64,000 nucleotides of DNA from Planococcus citri. Taxonomy: Eukaryota; Arthropoda; Insecta; Hemiptera; Pseudococcidae. Positions 25,761 through 36,671 of the stretch are shown here, piece after piece. How positions within the stretch are numbered: the first letter of the stretch is position 1; every line of letters starts with the position of its first letter. The notes under the pieces were generated by a model. It saw only the letters and a program-made list of their open reading frames with translations, was not told the origin of the DNA and made no database searches. The stretch lies in assembly GCF_950023065.1 (NCBI RefSeq), contig NC_088681.1:62096836-62160835 (forward strand), read 5' to 3'. Position numbers and translations under genes: made by a program.

Positions 25761-28700
25761 GTGAATCCTCTTTTTAGAAATCTTTGGACATTGTACACGA
25801 AGTTATGAAATACAATAATATACCTACTTATTTTGACATATAATCAGATCTCAAAGCTATCAACGGAAAAGGTATAAAGGTGGGTAATGAGGAAGGAGGG
25901 AGGGGGGGGGGTCAAAATTATCATATGATCGTTTTCAGATCCGAACACATTTCTCATGCATCTCCTCCGCCAAACACTTGATCATTAGGTGCATCTTTTT
26001 CGAACTCCACCGCCTTCCAAATATCAACTGAATGCGTACATGTTAATAAAATTGCCTAACCAGTTTGCCGTAAATATGAGTAACAATAAGTAGATAATAA
26101 AAATACTTAGTACACCAAAAAATCGATGGAGTCAACCAACTTCCCTTGATTTTTGCCAAAAAACCGCCACAATAATTTTCACCTCAACCTCCCAAGGGGT
26201 AGGGGAGGGGAGAACCTCATAAGTTTCCTCACTTATGAATTTTTGCAAAACTATCCAACTGCAAATACTTACTCATAATCTCGAAAATAGTTGGACTTTG
26301 AGCAGATCTCTGTTTACTTACTATGTTTTTTGAAAAATGCCAAGTAGCAAAATTCAAAACCGAAGGTAGAAATATCAAAAATGTGAAAAATTTAAAATAT
26401 TGTATTTTCGTTGCAAGAGACAGGACTTTTATAGTACCTACCTAAAGTATTTTCAGTATTTTTGATTTTTGAAATTTCTAACATTAGAAGTACGAATTTG
26501 ATTTGTGCCCTACTTCCAACCTCACGAGTAAATTAATAAAGATTTTGAGCAGGTCTAGAGGCTATTGAAGATTTTCGGATTTTTCCATTTTCAAATTTTC
26601 AAAAAAATACTGCCATAAATTAGGTTTAAAAATGTTGAGTTCAGTCACGATAAACTCGAAATTATAGGTATCTTTCTTTATGACTCTTTTTTATCAATTT
26701 TAAGACGCATTTTTAAAACCTATTTATGCTGGTCCAACTCCAAAATTTCCTCCATTAATTATTTTTTTGGAAAAAATTAATGGCTCGTAAATGAGCGAAC
26801 AAAGAACATGGCATTTTTAACAACAAAAAATGACATTTCGGAGGGGGTGACATTCGCCCAAATTTAATATCCCGAACAAAAATTTCCCCGAATTCACAAA
26901 ATTTAATAAAAAAATTAGTAGTTTAGCTGAACCCTGCTCAGGGTGCTCACTCGCCTATCATAGGTAAAAAAAACATTTCTAGTTACAAAAAAAGTTTAAG
27001 AAAGGATCATTCTCAACCAAAAATGAAAAAAATAGGAAATAAAAAAAATTACACGAAGTGAGCAAAAAATTAAAATGTAGAAAAAAATCACAAAAAATCA
27101 GAACATATTTCACTAAAAAAACAAAAAAAAAAATGGCAAAAAAATGATACTTCTTCTCAATTTTTTTCCGAAAAGTTGGAGAATTTCTTCATTATTTTTT
27201 GGTACCTAATAAAGCCAGATTTCTTGGAAACTTTTGACTAAAAAACGAAAATTGTTGACTATTTCTGGCAACAAAAAAAAATGAGATTTTGGAAATTCCA
27301 GCAAATAGTAAGTAAGTAGATCTTTTTTTGGCAATTTTTAACAAAAATCGAGATTTTTAAGCATTTATTGTTGGAATTTTTTGAAAAAAAAAGAAATGAT
27401 TTTTCTGAAAAGTAGCCAAAGGTAACTCGTAGTAACTTTTGTAACTTGAATTGATCCTGAAAATTATTTCAATTTCTTTGGAAAAACATGACTTTTTCGC
27501 AGAAAAATGACATCTTAAAGTGAAAAACCTACATTTTTTTTGTGTGAAATCAATGACTATTAATTTTTAATGAAAAATTGGCAATTCTCAGTGCACAAAA
27601 AAGTCACCGAACTTTTTTAGATTTTAAGGAAATGTCGGTGGTTAATGATGGTTTTTGGAGCGGTCAATTTGAAAAATTGAGTTCATATTCGTATTCAGCA
27701 CTCCCAAAAACCTGTCACAGGAATGTTTTCAATTTTCAGGAAATTTTGGGGATCAATATTGGCGTTGGAGGGGTCGAATCGAAAAAGCAAGTTGGTATTC
27801 GTACTTAGTATTTTTGAAAATGTACCTACAAAACAATATGCCACACGATATTTTATACTTTTTTTAATTCTGACCAACATTTTGATGGTTTTGACCCCCC
27901 CCCCCCGCCACCCGATTTCGTGAATCCCATCATGAATTGTTTGTAGTATCTAGTAAACACCATAAAAAATTTATGTTTAAAATTTTCAACGCGGAGCTGT
28001 GAAATTTGGCAACAATTTGAAAATTGTGATTTCCAAAAAAGCTCAACTTCGAACTTTTGAAATGTTCGCAAATTTTTTCAAAACTACCTACTCTCAGTCA
28101 CTTTTTAGCACGAAATCACGCTGATTTAACGTGAAATTGGCCCATAAGATACGAGGAAATTACCAAAAATGACCCACTTTCACAGCGCCACAAGTTGTCC
28201 AACATTTTCCTTATTTCGTCGAATTACGAAACGATATCACACAGCTGCTGTGAAAATCATCTTGTGCGAGGAATTTTAATCGTTTTCCGATCCATCGCCA
28301 TGTCCTCGTATTGACGACTATAATGACACAAATAGCAGCAAGAGCAGCAGGGACATGGAAGCATCTATGGGTACAGCATACTCCGAAGTATTACACGAGC
28401 TCTACTACTTACTTATTCGTATTAAAAGACGTCGACTCGTGAACACCGACCTACACATCACGTGCTCACACGCATCTAACGTTGTACGTACTATAAGTAA
28501 GCTCATTTACCAAGAGAAAAAAATTCTCTAAGAAAACACGAATTCCCCATATGACGTAACTCTTAACGAAACACACGTCGACGTCGTCGTTCACAACAGA
28601 CACACTCGTACAATGTTTAACACGGTTGCAAATACGTAGCGATGAATTAGTATTCGTCGCATGAGAGATCCGGCGAACAGCGAACGAGTGAGTTCAGGCA

Positions 28701-29464
28701 TTCGGGAAAACTTTTCTCGAGCAGGCTGTAGAGTGTAGACTCTCGCTATAGCACGAAGGCAACCTTTAAAAAAGCAGATGGATTAACCGTAAATAAAAAA
28801 TTAGCGAAATTCTCAACGCCAACGAAAGGCTATCGATATGAAATGGTTTACTTCTAATGTATTTTTAAATGATACCCCGAACTGCGCTATATCCAAGTTC
28901 AGTATACCTTGGTCGTTGTTGTAATTTCTCGAACGTGTGAGTAGCGATGTATAGATGAAGGTAGGATATAGGTACGTATGTGTACCTACGTTGTAGGTTA
29001 CTCGCCCTTTCTTTACCCTGTATTCTCTCAGTTATTCTCACTCCCACAAGACATGACTACTGCTAACCGTCGATGGTCTTTGAATATTAAATGAACGAGT
29101 TCGCCTATTTTTTCCACATTTTTCTTACCCTTGTCGTGTTCAGAGAAATAGGCGATAGGCATATGATACACCTTTGTGATATTCTCTCGTTTTGAGCTGT
29201 GCGCCTTTTTCTGTCTCTGTTGTCTGAATTTTTCAAAAACCATAAATTTTCATTTTTATTTTTCATTTTTTTAAAAAAATAAATCTACTTAATTCAAGAC
29301 AGATTTCAAAAATTCATCTCAGAATTTACGGAAAATATCACAAAGATGGTAATTATAAGTTTATCAGAATTGAATTCAACTTTCACCCGAGTAACGACAT
29401 TTTTTCAAAAATTTAACCATCATCAATCGACTTAGGAGATCAAAAACCTATTAAGCACACCAAA
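25761..29464. other. No supported gene
   Basis: The DNA is AT-rich and noncoding. A C-homopolymer lies near 27895-27906. The stretch 28300-29240 is less AT-rich, with many CGTCG words, but shows no recognisable ORF, exon pair or RNA gene. Confidence 0.45.
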
Positions 29465-30925
29465 TCAAAGGCCAGATGATCTTTGGGAGCTGGACAGAAA
29501 GGTCAATGACCCTCGGAGGTCGAAATAGAAAGCCAGACATCCTTTAGGAGCCACACAGATAGGTCAAGGAACTTTAGATATCAACCAGGAAGCGAAACGA
29601 ACTTCAGAAGTTAGGTAGAAAGGTCAATGACTGTGAGATGTTGTCATACAGGAAACCAGATGAACTTCAGCAGCCGGACAGAAAGGTCAATGACCTCGAG
29701 AGACCAGATAGGAATCCATGTGACCTACAGAAGTCAGATAGAAAGGTCAGTGACCTCGAATGGTCGGGTAGGAAGCCAGGTGACGTTCAGAGGTCAGATA
29801 GATAGAAAGGTCAATGACCCTAATATGTAAGATGGGAAGCCAGTCGACTTTCAGAAACCAGAGCGACAGGACAATCACTTGACATTACATACAGGAAGTT
29901 AGTTGAGCTTTAAAAGCCAGACAAAAGGTCAATGACCTGAAGAGTTCAGACAAGGCGCCAGATGACCTTCAGAAGCCAGACGGTTCAATGACCTTAAGAG
30001 ACCAGACAGAGAGCCGGACAGACAGGTCAAGTCAGATAGATGGAAAGGTCAATGACCCTAAGATGTTAGATAGGTAGCCAGTTGACTTTCAGAAGCCAGA
30101 GTGACAGGTCATAATGACTTAAAATAACATACAGGAAGTTAGTTGAGCTTTGAAAGCCAGACAAAAGGTCAATGACCTGAAGAGTTCAGACAAGGCGCCA
30201 GATGACCTTCAGAAGCCAGACGGTTCAATGACCTTAAGAGACCAGACAGAGAGCCAGACAGCCTTTAGGAGCCAGACAGACAGGTCAGTGACCTTGAATG
30301 GTCAGATAGGAAGCCATGTGACGTTCAGAAGTCAGATAGATAGAAAGGTCAATGACCCTAAGATGTCAGATGGGTAGCCAGTTGACTTTCAGAAGCCAGA
30401 GCGACAGGTCATAATGACTTAAAATAACATACAGAAAGTTAGTTGAGCTTTGAAAGCCAGACAAAAGGTCAATGACCTGAAGAGTTCAGACAAGGCGCCA
30501 GATGACCTTCAGAAGCCAGACTGTTCAATGACCTTAAGAGACCAGACAGAGAGCCAGACAGCCTTTAGGAGCCAGACAGACAGGTTAGTGACCTTGAATG
30601 GTCAGATAGGAAGCCATGTGACGTTCAGAAGTCAGATAGATAGAAAGGTCAATGACCCTAAGATGTCAGATAGGTGGTCAGTTGACTTTCAGAAGCCAGA
30701 GCGACAGGTCATAATGACTTAAAATAACATACAGGAAGTTAGTTGAGCTTTAGAAGCCAGACAAAAGGTCAATGACCTGAAAAGTTCAGATGAGGCGCCA
30801 GATCACCTTCAGAAGCCAGACAGTTCAATGACCTTAAGAGACCAGTCAGTGAGCCAGACAGCCTTTAGGAGCCAGACAGAAAGGTCAGTGACCTAAAGAA
30901 GCCAGACGACCTTCAGAAGCCAAAC
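29465..30925 (+). repeat. Minisatellite array B with exact 300-bp higher-order repeat
   Basis: Monomers of about 60 bp carry CAGACAGAAAGGTCAATGACC. Exact AGGTCAATGACCT palindromes lie at 29684-29696, 29926-29938, 30166-30178, 30466-30478 and 30766-30778. Many other monomers hold AGGTCAGTGACCT, AGGTCAATGACCC or (A/G)GTTCAATGACCT. From about 30118 the array is organised as a 300-bp unit (five monomers) repeated nearly unchanged at 30118, 30418 and 30718. Because 60 bp is 20 codons, open frames such as 30150-30377 arise from the repeat and are not genes. Confidence 0.95.
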
Positions 30926-33900
30926 TAATTTGAAGTCCATATTTGTAAATTTCGTAAAAATTTATGCTTCGTGAATTTTTTTCCAAAATTGAGTTTTAGT
31001 GAGATTTTGAAAATTGGGCTTTCGCTAAAAGCTCTGCTCGGAATTTTTGAAAATTTTCGGTAAACATTTCTTGAAATTTTATTTAATATCTTTAAACGCT
31101 CCAAACCGATTTTTTCCAAGTGTCAGCTGTTCCGAGCAAATAGACTCCAAAGTTGGGCATTGTGATGAGAAATTTCAATTACTATGGGGAAAAAGGAACC
31201 CTTCTCTGCCTGCCTCGTAACGATTGTTCATTTTTCATGATCTAAGAAACCAACAAAAACCCATGTCTGAAGCTTTGAGCAAGATCGGTCGCGGATGTGA
31301 ACCCAAACTTGGCTGAGAGTTGGCTGAGATCGGAAGAGGGAGAGGAGTTTCAGAATAGGCCAAAAAGAATTGCAATGACCTGGGAAGTGTGAAAAGAAGT
31401 CTCGTAAGTTTGTCATCTGATACTTGGGCTTATTTTCTTTTCGACTGTAGCAATTTATTCTTCTTTTCAAAGTAACACACTTGGCAAAAAGCTACTTTGA
31501 TTTTTCATCGCTCAACTTCCGTAGATTCTTCTCCTTTACAAATTATCCACACATAACCTTGGATAAGCTTCGAGCTCCAGCGAGAAAAACTATCGTTAAT
31601 CTCAACACTCTGATCAATCAATACATACTAAATGTAATAGTTAAAAAAGAGACACACACCAAAAAAAAAAACCACGCCAAACAAGACGATCAAATTCGAC
31701 GTTGAAAATTTGTAAATTCCTCTTGCAGCTGCGACAATTCACCATTCCTTCACCCTGCGCAGCCTATATACAAAGGTTTTCCTGATAAATGAAAGCTAAA
31801 TAAAACTTGTTTGAGCGACGCCTGGCGCAGAAGTGCTCTTTGTAAAGCTAATGGAAAATTTACCATTATAAAAGATACCTACATACAAGAGAGACGAGGC
31901 ACGAGAGATACAGAGCCTGGGGGTAGGTAAACGAGGTGCGGAAAAGGGTAGTTCAGGAAAAACACACTTAATTCGAAACGACACCTTACAAAAGAAAACA
32001 ATCCCCCCGTCTCGCTCGTCCAACGTCTTATTATAAACGTTATTAAAAAATACCTAGTACCTTTTAAAAGGTAGCAATTCAATAGAAGGCTTATAGTATA
32101 TGGAACGCGTGTATGTTGGAAGCTGCTGCTCCTGCTCCTTCACAGCCGATCACGGTTGATGTAATTTTTTACTCTCGTCTCGTGTGTTGCTAGGCTTCTT
32201 CTTCTTCGTGCTTTTTTCCCTTATACTTTCGCAACAAATTAGATGTCAAGAGTATTGACGTTAACATTTTCAAGATATACGATGGTGTCGTCGTCATCGC
32301 GTTAAATTGTGCAAACGTAGCGTCCGAAGCGATGGCGAGGAGGGGCCGAATCAATATGGCCAGTCTATGTGCCCTACAATGGTGATAAGGAAAGGGTTAC
32401 GAGAGGAGTGTAAAGGCTTAGGTCTTTGTCGTCGGGAAAGAAAAAAAAAGGTATACTAGAATAAAATTGGAAAAAAGTCCGCACGTTCCAGCCATCTTTT
32501 TCATATACGAGCGACGCGACACGTCTTTCTGCCTACGCCTCCCTCTGCTCTTTTCTTTAACTTCTTTACAATGTGAGGTCGAATTGGAAAGTCCAAGTCT
32601 GGGTCGTCGGTTTGTTTGTTTTGAAGTTTTGTTGTTTTGCCATCGGACCCGATGTCGTCGTCTTATGGCTGTCGCGACACGAGTCGAGATCCTGCGAATA
32701 TTTGTTTTCACTTTGTTCCATTCTGAAGATGAACAAATTTACACGTGGTGTATTCTGTAACAGGCAAGTGGCAACCCACGAGTGGAATTTTCAACCGAAA
32801 CAGAAACAGTCAACAGTGAACTCGCTGGGTCGTTTATTTTACGTGGGTGAAAAAAAGCTCGTTTCATTCGGTTAAAAAAATGTCTAACGTTAATCAACTT
32901 CTCAAAATGTGGTTGTGTTGAAGCAAGCAGGGAGCAGAGATTTCAATGAAGCGAGTTTTCCGCGTACGTGAAATTTACTAGGTGCTTAGTTCGCTTCGCA
33001 CCGCAGCAGATGATAAGACTATATTACCTCGTTCTGTAAGAATAATGAGGGTATCGTTTTACCGAATAGAGGAAAATGTAGTGGCGAGGAAAAAATACTA
33101 GTAGCTCGCGGAAGTAAATCTTGCGAATATGATTAATTTTTTGAGTCGTGAAAATAACGTCTTGTTGCCTGAATCTGGAATACGACGACATTTTGCGAAA
33201 TGTGGTGTATTCGTACGTGATGACTGAAGCTGAATAAAAAAGTAGGAGCGAATGTGATGAGTTTTTTGAACATTCGACTACATCTTTTTGGCTACTTGCA
33301 GTGGCATTATTAGGAACGTGCAGTTCGTAACATAGGCCATTTGGATTTTTTTGAAAAGGAACAGCTACAAAATATCAATTTTTTTTGTTGAAAAACTGAA
33401 CTCATTTTCCATGAAAAAAATGAATAAAAACTTGATCAAATGAACATAAGATAGGTTGAAATTTGATTGTTCTTCTTACTTTCGATCTCTCGAGACGATT
33501 GATGATTGTTTCATCGCCAAAAGACGATCAACTTTCAACTTTTTTCGTTTTCTCGAGATGGAGTTCATTGATGCTGAATGTGATTCTCACCCAACTGAGG
33601 GAATTTTTTCAAGGATCAAGTGAGGAACGACTGGTGGCTTCAGAACATCTGAAAACCATCATCAATCGACTCGGGAGGTTAAAAATGTGACATACGCCAA
33701 ATTTAATCTCAATTATTGTTCATCCGTTTGTAAACCGGGAATTTTTCTCTTTTTTCAAAAACAATCGCTGGAGAAAGTTTTGGAGTTGAATCAGCACAAA
33801 TGGTTTTTTTAAAATACGTGCAAAAATTGACCATAAGAGTCACAAAGATGGCGATGAATCAGAGTTGATTCAATTTTTTCAAAAATTTGCAGAATTTGGC

Positions 33901-34150
33901 AATTCGCTGGAGGCTCTAGAACAGCTTAAAACCATCACCAATGGATTTGAGAAGTCATAAATTATATGATACAAATCAAGTTTCAATCTGTAAAGGGTTA
34001 AATATGCGAGAATGGAGGTGGTGTTTTAGATGATAATTTATCAGAGGGGTGGTTAAGGTCAGAATATATTCACAAAGAATAGACGTATTGTCCCTTATGA
34101 TTTTTCTGGATAGCCTACAGGATTCTCATTTATTCAACTCTACATTAATG
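30926..34150. other. No supported gene
   Basis: The sequence is AT-rich and then, around 31700-33100, more mixed. Opposite-strand open frames of 97-100 codons near 32420-32875 lack any recognisable domain, and none is called. Confidence 0.45.
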
Positions 34151-34152
34151 TA

Positions 34153-34361
34153 CAGGGTGCTCAGAAATATCCAGTACCCCTAAAAAAGTTTTCTACTAAA
34201 ATACTTTGGTTCGTCACAGTAAATGATAATAATGATAGCACATGATTGGTTGTTGTACTGGAGAGATAACATTCCACCAATCATGCATCTATTTCACGTT
34301 GCCAACCTATATTTTTAATGAAAAACTTTTTTAGGGGTACTCGATATTTCTGGGCACCCTG
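34153..34361. mobile_element. CAGGGTG...CACCCTG MITE, copy 1
   Basis: This 209-bp element is flanked by TA on both sides (34151-34152 and 34362-34363). It has about 40-bp imperfect terminal inverted repeats of the form CAGGGTG, then AGAAATAT, GTACCCCTAAAAAAGTTTT. The interior holds ATGATAATAATGATAGC and TCCACCAATCAT. TA flanks and size fit a Tc1/mariner-type MITE. It has no coding capacity. Confidence 0.85.
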
Positions 34362-34553
34362 TAGTCTCTCCTATTTGAACTACCAACCAAGTATAGGTTC
34401 GACAATATTCACAACTGATATACTAGTTAGAGCACCTACTCAATTGAGATGCTCTTACAACGAAATAAGAACTCAGAACTACTACATCTGCACTCATATA
34501 TTTCCTTAGTTATAACCAAACACCAATTAGTAAGATGAAGTAGGTAAGTAATA

Positions 34554-34764
34554 CAGGGTGGCCAGAAATATCGGGTACCCCTAAACAAGTTTTCTAACTA
34601 AATACTTCGGTTGGTCACAGTGAATGATAATAATGATAACACATGATTGGTTGTTGGACTGGAGAGATAACATTCCACCAATCATATGCATCTATTTCAC
34701 GTTGCCAACCTATATTTTTAATGAAAAACTTTCTTAGGGGTACCCGATATTTCTGGCCACCCTG
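34554..34764. mobile_element. CAGGGTG...CACCCTG MITE, copy 2
   Basis: This 211-bp copy is of the same family as 34153-34361, again with TA on both flanks (34552-34553 and 34765-34766). It differs from copy 1 by scattered substitutions, for example TCGGGTACC for TCCAGTACC in the left repeat. Confidence 0.85.
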
Positions 34765-34790
34765 TACTAATTTCCTACTAATATAATTCA

Positions 34791-35275
34791 GACCAGGCAC
34801 TCACATAGAGGGCGCTAGTGAGCTGGCAAATGTTCATCAGACGGGGCTTTTCTTATCAGCATTTATGAAAGCATTAATTTCAAGGGTTAAAACTGAAAAA
34901 ATAATTCTATGTACAGGGTGCCCAGAAATATCGAGTACCTCTAAAAAAGTTTTCTACTAAAATACTTCGGTTGGTCACAGTGAATGGAGAGATAACATTC
35001 CACCAACCATATGCATCTATTTCCCTATGCCAACCTATATTTTTAATAAAAAACTTTCTTAGGGGTACTCGATATTTCTGCGCACCCTGTACATTATTTT
35101 TACGATTATTATTTATTATTGCATATATTAATCATGGCCGCATCATATTTTCATTTTTGACTTGTAAATCCAACGTTTTGGTAAAATACAATTGATAAGA
35201 AAGGGTTAAGAAAAGCCATGTCTGAAAAAGCTAGAACAATGGTCACACTAGCGCCCTCTATGTGAGAGACTGGTC
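34791..35275. mobile_element. Second MITE family with AGAGGGCGCTAGTG ends, split by copy 3
   Basis: The left end reads GACCAG, then CTCACATAGAGGGCGCTAGTG at about 34801-34820. The right end (about 35247-35275) is the same in inverted orientation. Similarity continues inward through GGCTTTTCTTA and AAGGGTTAA words for roughly 60 bp. Copy 3 of the CAGGGTG family lies inside it, so this element is the older one. No target duplication is clear. Confidence 0.75.
34914..35089. mobile_element. CAGGGTG...CACCCTG MITE, copy 3 (internally deleted)
   Basis: At 176 bp, TA-flanked at 34912-34913 and 35090-35091, it lacks about 35 bp present in copies 1 and 2 (the ATGATAATAATGATAAC block). It is nested inside the element at 34791-35275. 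Confidence 0.85.
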
Positions 35276-35361
35276 GAATAGAGACTATACACATACCACA
35301 ACAATGATGAGCAGGAATCCGTGTTTGCAAGAAACCTTTTCAAATAATATGTAGTTACATA

Positions 35362-35527
35362 CAGTAAAAGCTCGTTATAACGCTCTTCAAGGGACTGGAG
35401 AAAAAGAGTATTATAAGCTGAAGCGCGTTATAACCAAAAGTCTCGTTTTAACGCTGATTAGCGTTATACCCCGAATTCTCCTTATAAAGCAAAAAGAGCG
35501 TAATAAAAGAAGAGGAAGCATGAACTT
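35362..35527. mobile_element. Left part of a pogo/Tigger-like DNA element
   Basis: This part begins CAGTAAAAGCTCGTTATAACG next to TA (35360-35361). The other end of the same element, in inverted orientation, ends at 56945 (GTTATAACAAGCTTTTACTG) next to TA (56946-56947). CAGT ends with GTTATAAC words and TA flanks fit the pogo/Tigger group. The LTR retrotransposon at 35528-56257 splits it. The rejoined length would be only about 850 bp with no transposase, so it is nonautonomous. Confidence 0.75.
35524..35527. repeat. Target-site duplication ACTT (left)
   Basis: ACTT directly precedes the left LTR and recurs directly after the right LTR (56258-56261). A 4-bp duplication is usual for Ty3/Gypsy integrases. 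Confidence 0.85.
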
Positions 35528-35736
35528 TGATATAGTGAGAATAAGAAAGAATGAGATAGATAGATTTTATCAGAATTTCTACCTACGTACTGAAGTTTAG
35601 AAATATTCCCTAAGGTAGTGAATATTTGCCTCGCCTGGTTAGCTCAATATATTGGAGAGGTCTCAGTCATACTACTCACTTTTCACAGAAATAATTCCCA
35701 ATCACCAATCAAATGCATACATACAAGATAATATGA

Positions 35737-35742
35737 TTTATT
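35737..35742 (-). terminator. AATAAA polyadenylation signal in the 3' LTR
   Basis: AATAAA lies on the minus strand about 920 nt into the LTR and about 210 nt before its end. That is a plausible end of the R region. The same signal recurs in the 5' LTR at 55334-55339. Confidence 0.55.
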
Positions 35743-36453
35743 GTTGCTCGGAAATAACATGAAAATACATATTATAAAAGTTAAACGAGCATAAAATGAT
35801 TTTACTACCTTAGACTCGAGTTAGTAAATTAAGTAATAATTAATATTCGTTAATAGATAATGAGGTTGGTAATTTCTTACCCATTGAAACTGTACACATT
35901 TCCTAGAAAATGTGCTATTAATGTTGATGACTTACTCATCAGGTTCACAAACTGTCCGCTTTTCCTGTCTCTTCGGGGTGTCCCTAATACTAGACACAGT
36001 CGACAGGTATTGGTTATTTTACTGAGGGTGCTTTTCCAGACGAGAAGTATGATCCGATGGCTAGCAGGATCGGAGACATACCCAATAGAGAACGTGAAGA
36101 ATTACGATCGATAATTTTAATCACGAAGCGAAATAATATTAACCACTATAGAAGTGGGCGAGAACGGAATAAATAGGGGATGAGAGTCCCCGTAGAGGGA
36201 ACTCATCCGCTTCTAACCTACATAAATACACTTTGTGACCAAGAACCTGCCTTCGCGACGGTCGGATTCGAGATACACGAGCATACCATTTAATAGGTAC
36301 AACTTGATTATAAATTCAGATCATTTTAAGTGCAACTACTCGGTAGTCTTGCGACTACCTCGTAGGTGCAGCTTTATCCGAAAATACAACTGGATTAAAA
36401 TGCAACTTATTTAAAATACAACTACAACAACTTTGGCTCGTGGCTGTGTTGCT

Positions 36454-36462
36454 CTATTTATA
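36454..36462 (-). promoter_or_regulatory. TATA box in the 3' LTR copy
   Basis: TATAAATAG on the minus strand, about 200 nt from the LTR start, fits a U3 promoter. Transcription would begin roughly 25-30 nt downstream. The functional copy is at 56051-56059 in the 5' LTR. Confidence 0.6.
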
Positions 36463-36664
36463 GTCGTAGGTGCATCGTTCGATGCGCTTGCCGCGGACAT
36501 ATCGAACATAGGTGACATTGAAATGTCACCAAAACGTAATAGTAGGAGTTCTCACATTACCAGACTTGCGCAGTCTTTGGGAATTATTATTTTAATCATC
36601 GCTACGGCGATGCTTCTATTCAACATCCCTTACGTGATGAAGGCATATTTCCTCATATCATATG

Positions 36665-36671
36665 CCCTTCC
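36665..36671 (-). other. Weak polypurine tract candidate
   Basis: GGAAGGG lies four bases upstream of the 3' LTR on the minus strand, where plus-strand DNA synthesis should be primed. It is short for a polypurine tract, so the assignment rests mainly on position. Confidence 0.45.

Larger units (their letters stand above)
35528..36660 (-). repeat. 3' LTR of the retrotransposon
   Basis: This 1,133-bp repeat is identical in length to 55125-56257 and matches it wherever I compared, except for five substitutions at 35541, 35546, 35548, 35549 and 35551. Read on the minus strand it starts TGATATGAGG and ends CTATATCA. Antisense open frames (84 codons at 35860-36114, another from 36433) are present in both LTRs, but they look incidental. 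Confidence 0.97.

Noticed and set aside
30150..30722. 75- and 90-codon ORFs with a 20-residue periodicity
   Set aside because: The 60-bp minisatellite is a multiple of three, so open frames arise automatically. No gene context is seen.
35625..35670. tRNA-like wording (GGTTAGCTCAA) in the LTR
   Set aside because: No matching T-arm (GGTTCGANTCC) or acceptor stem was found at the right distance.
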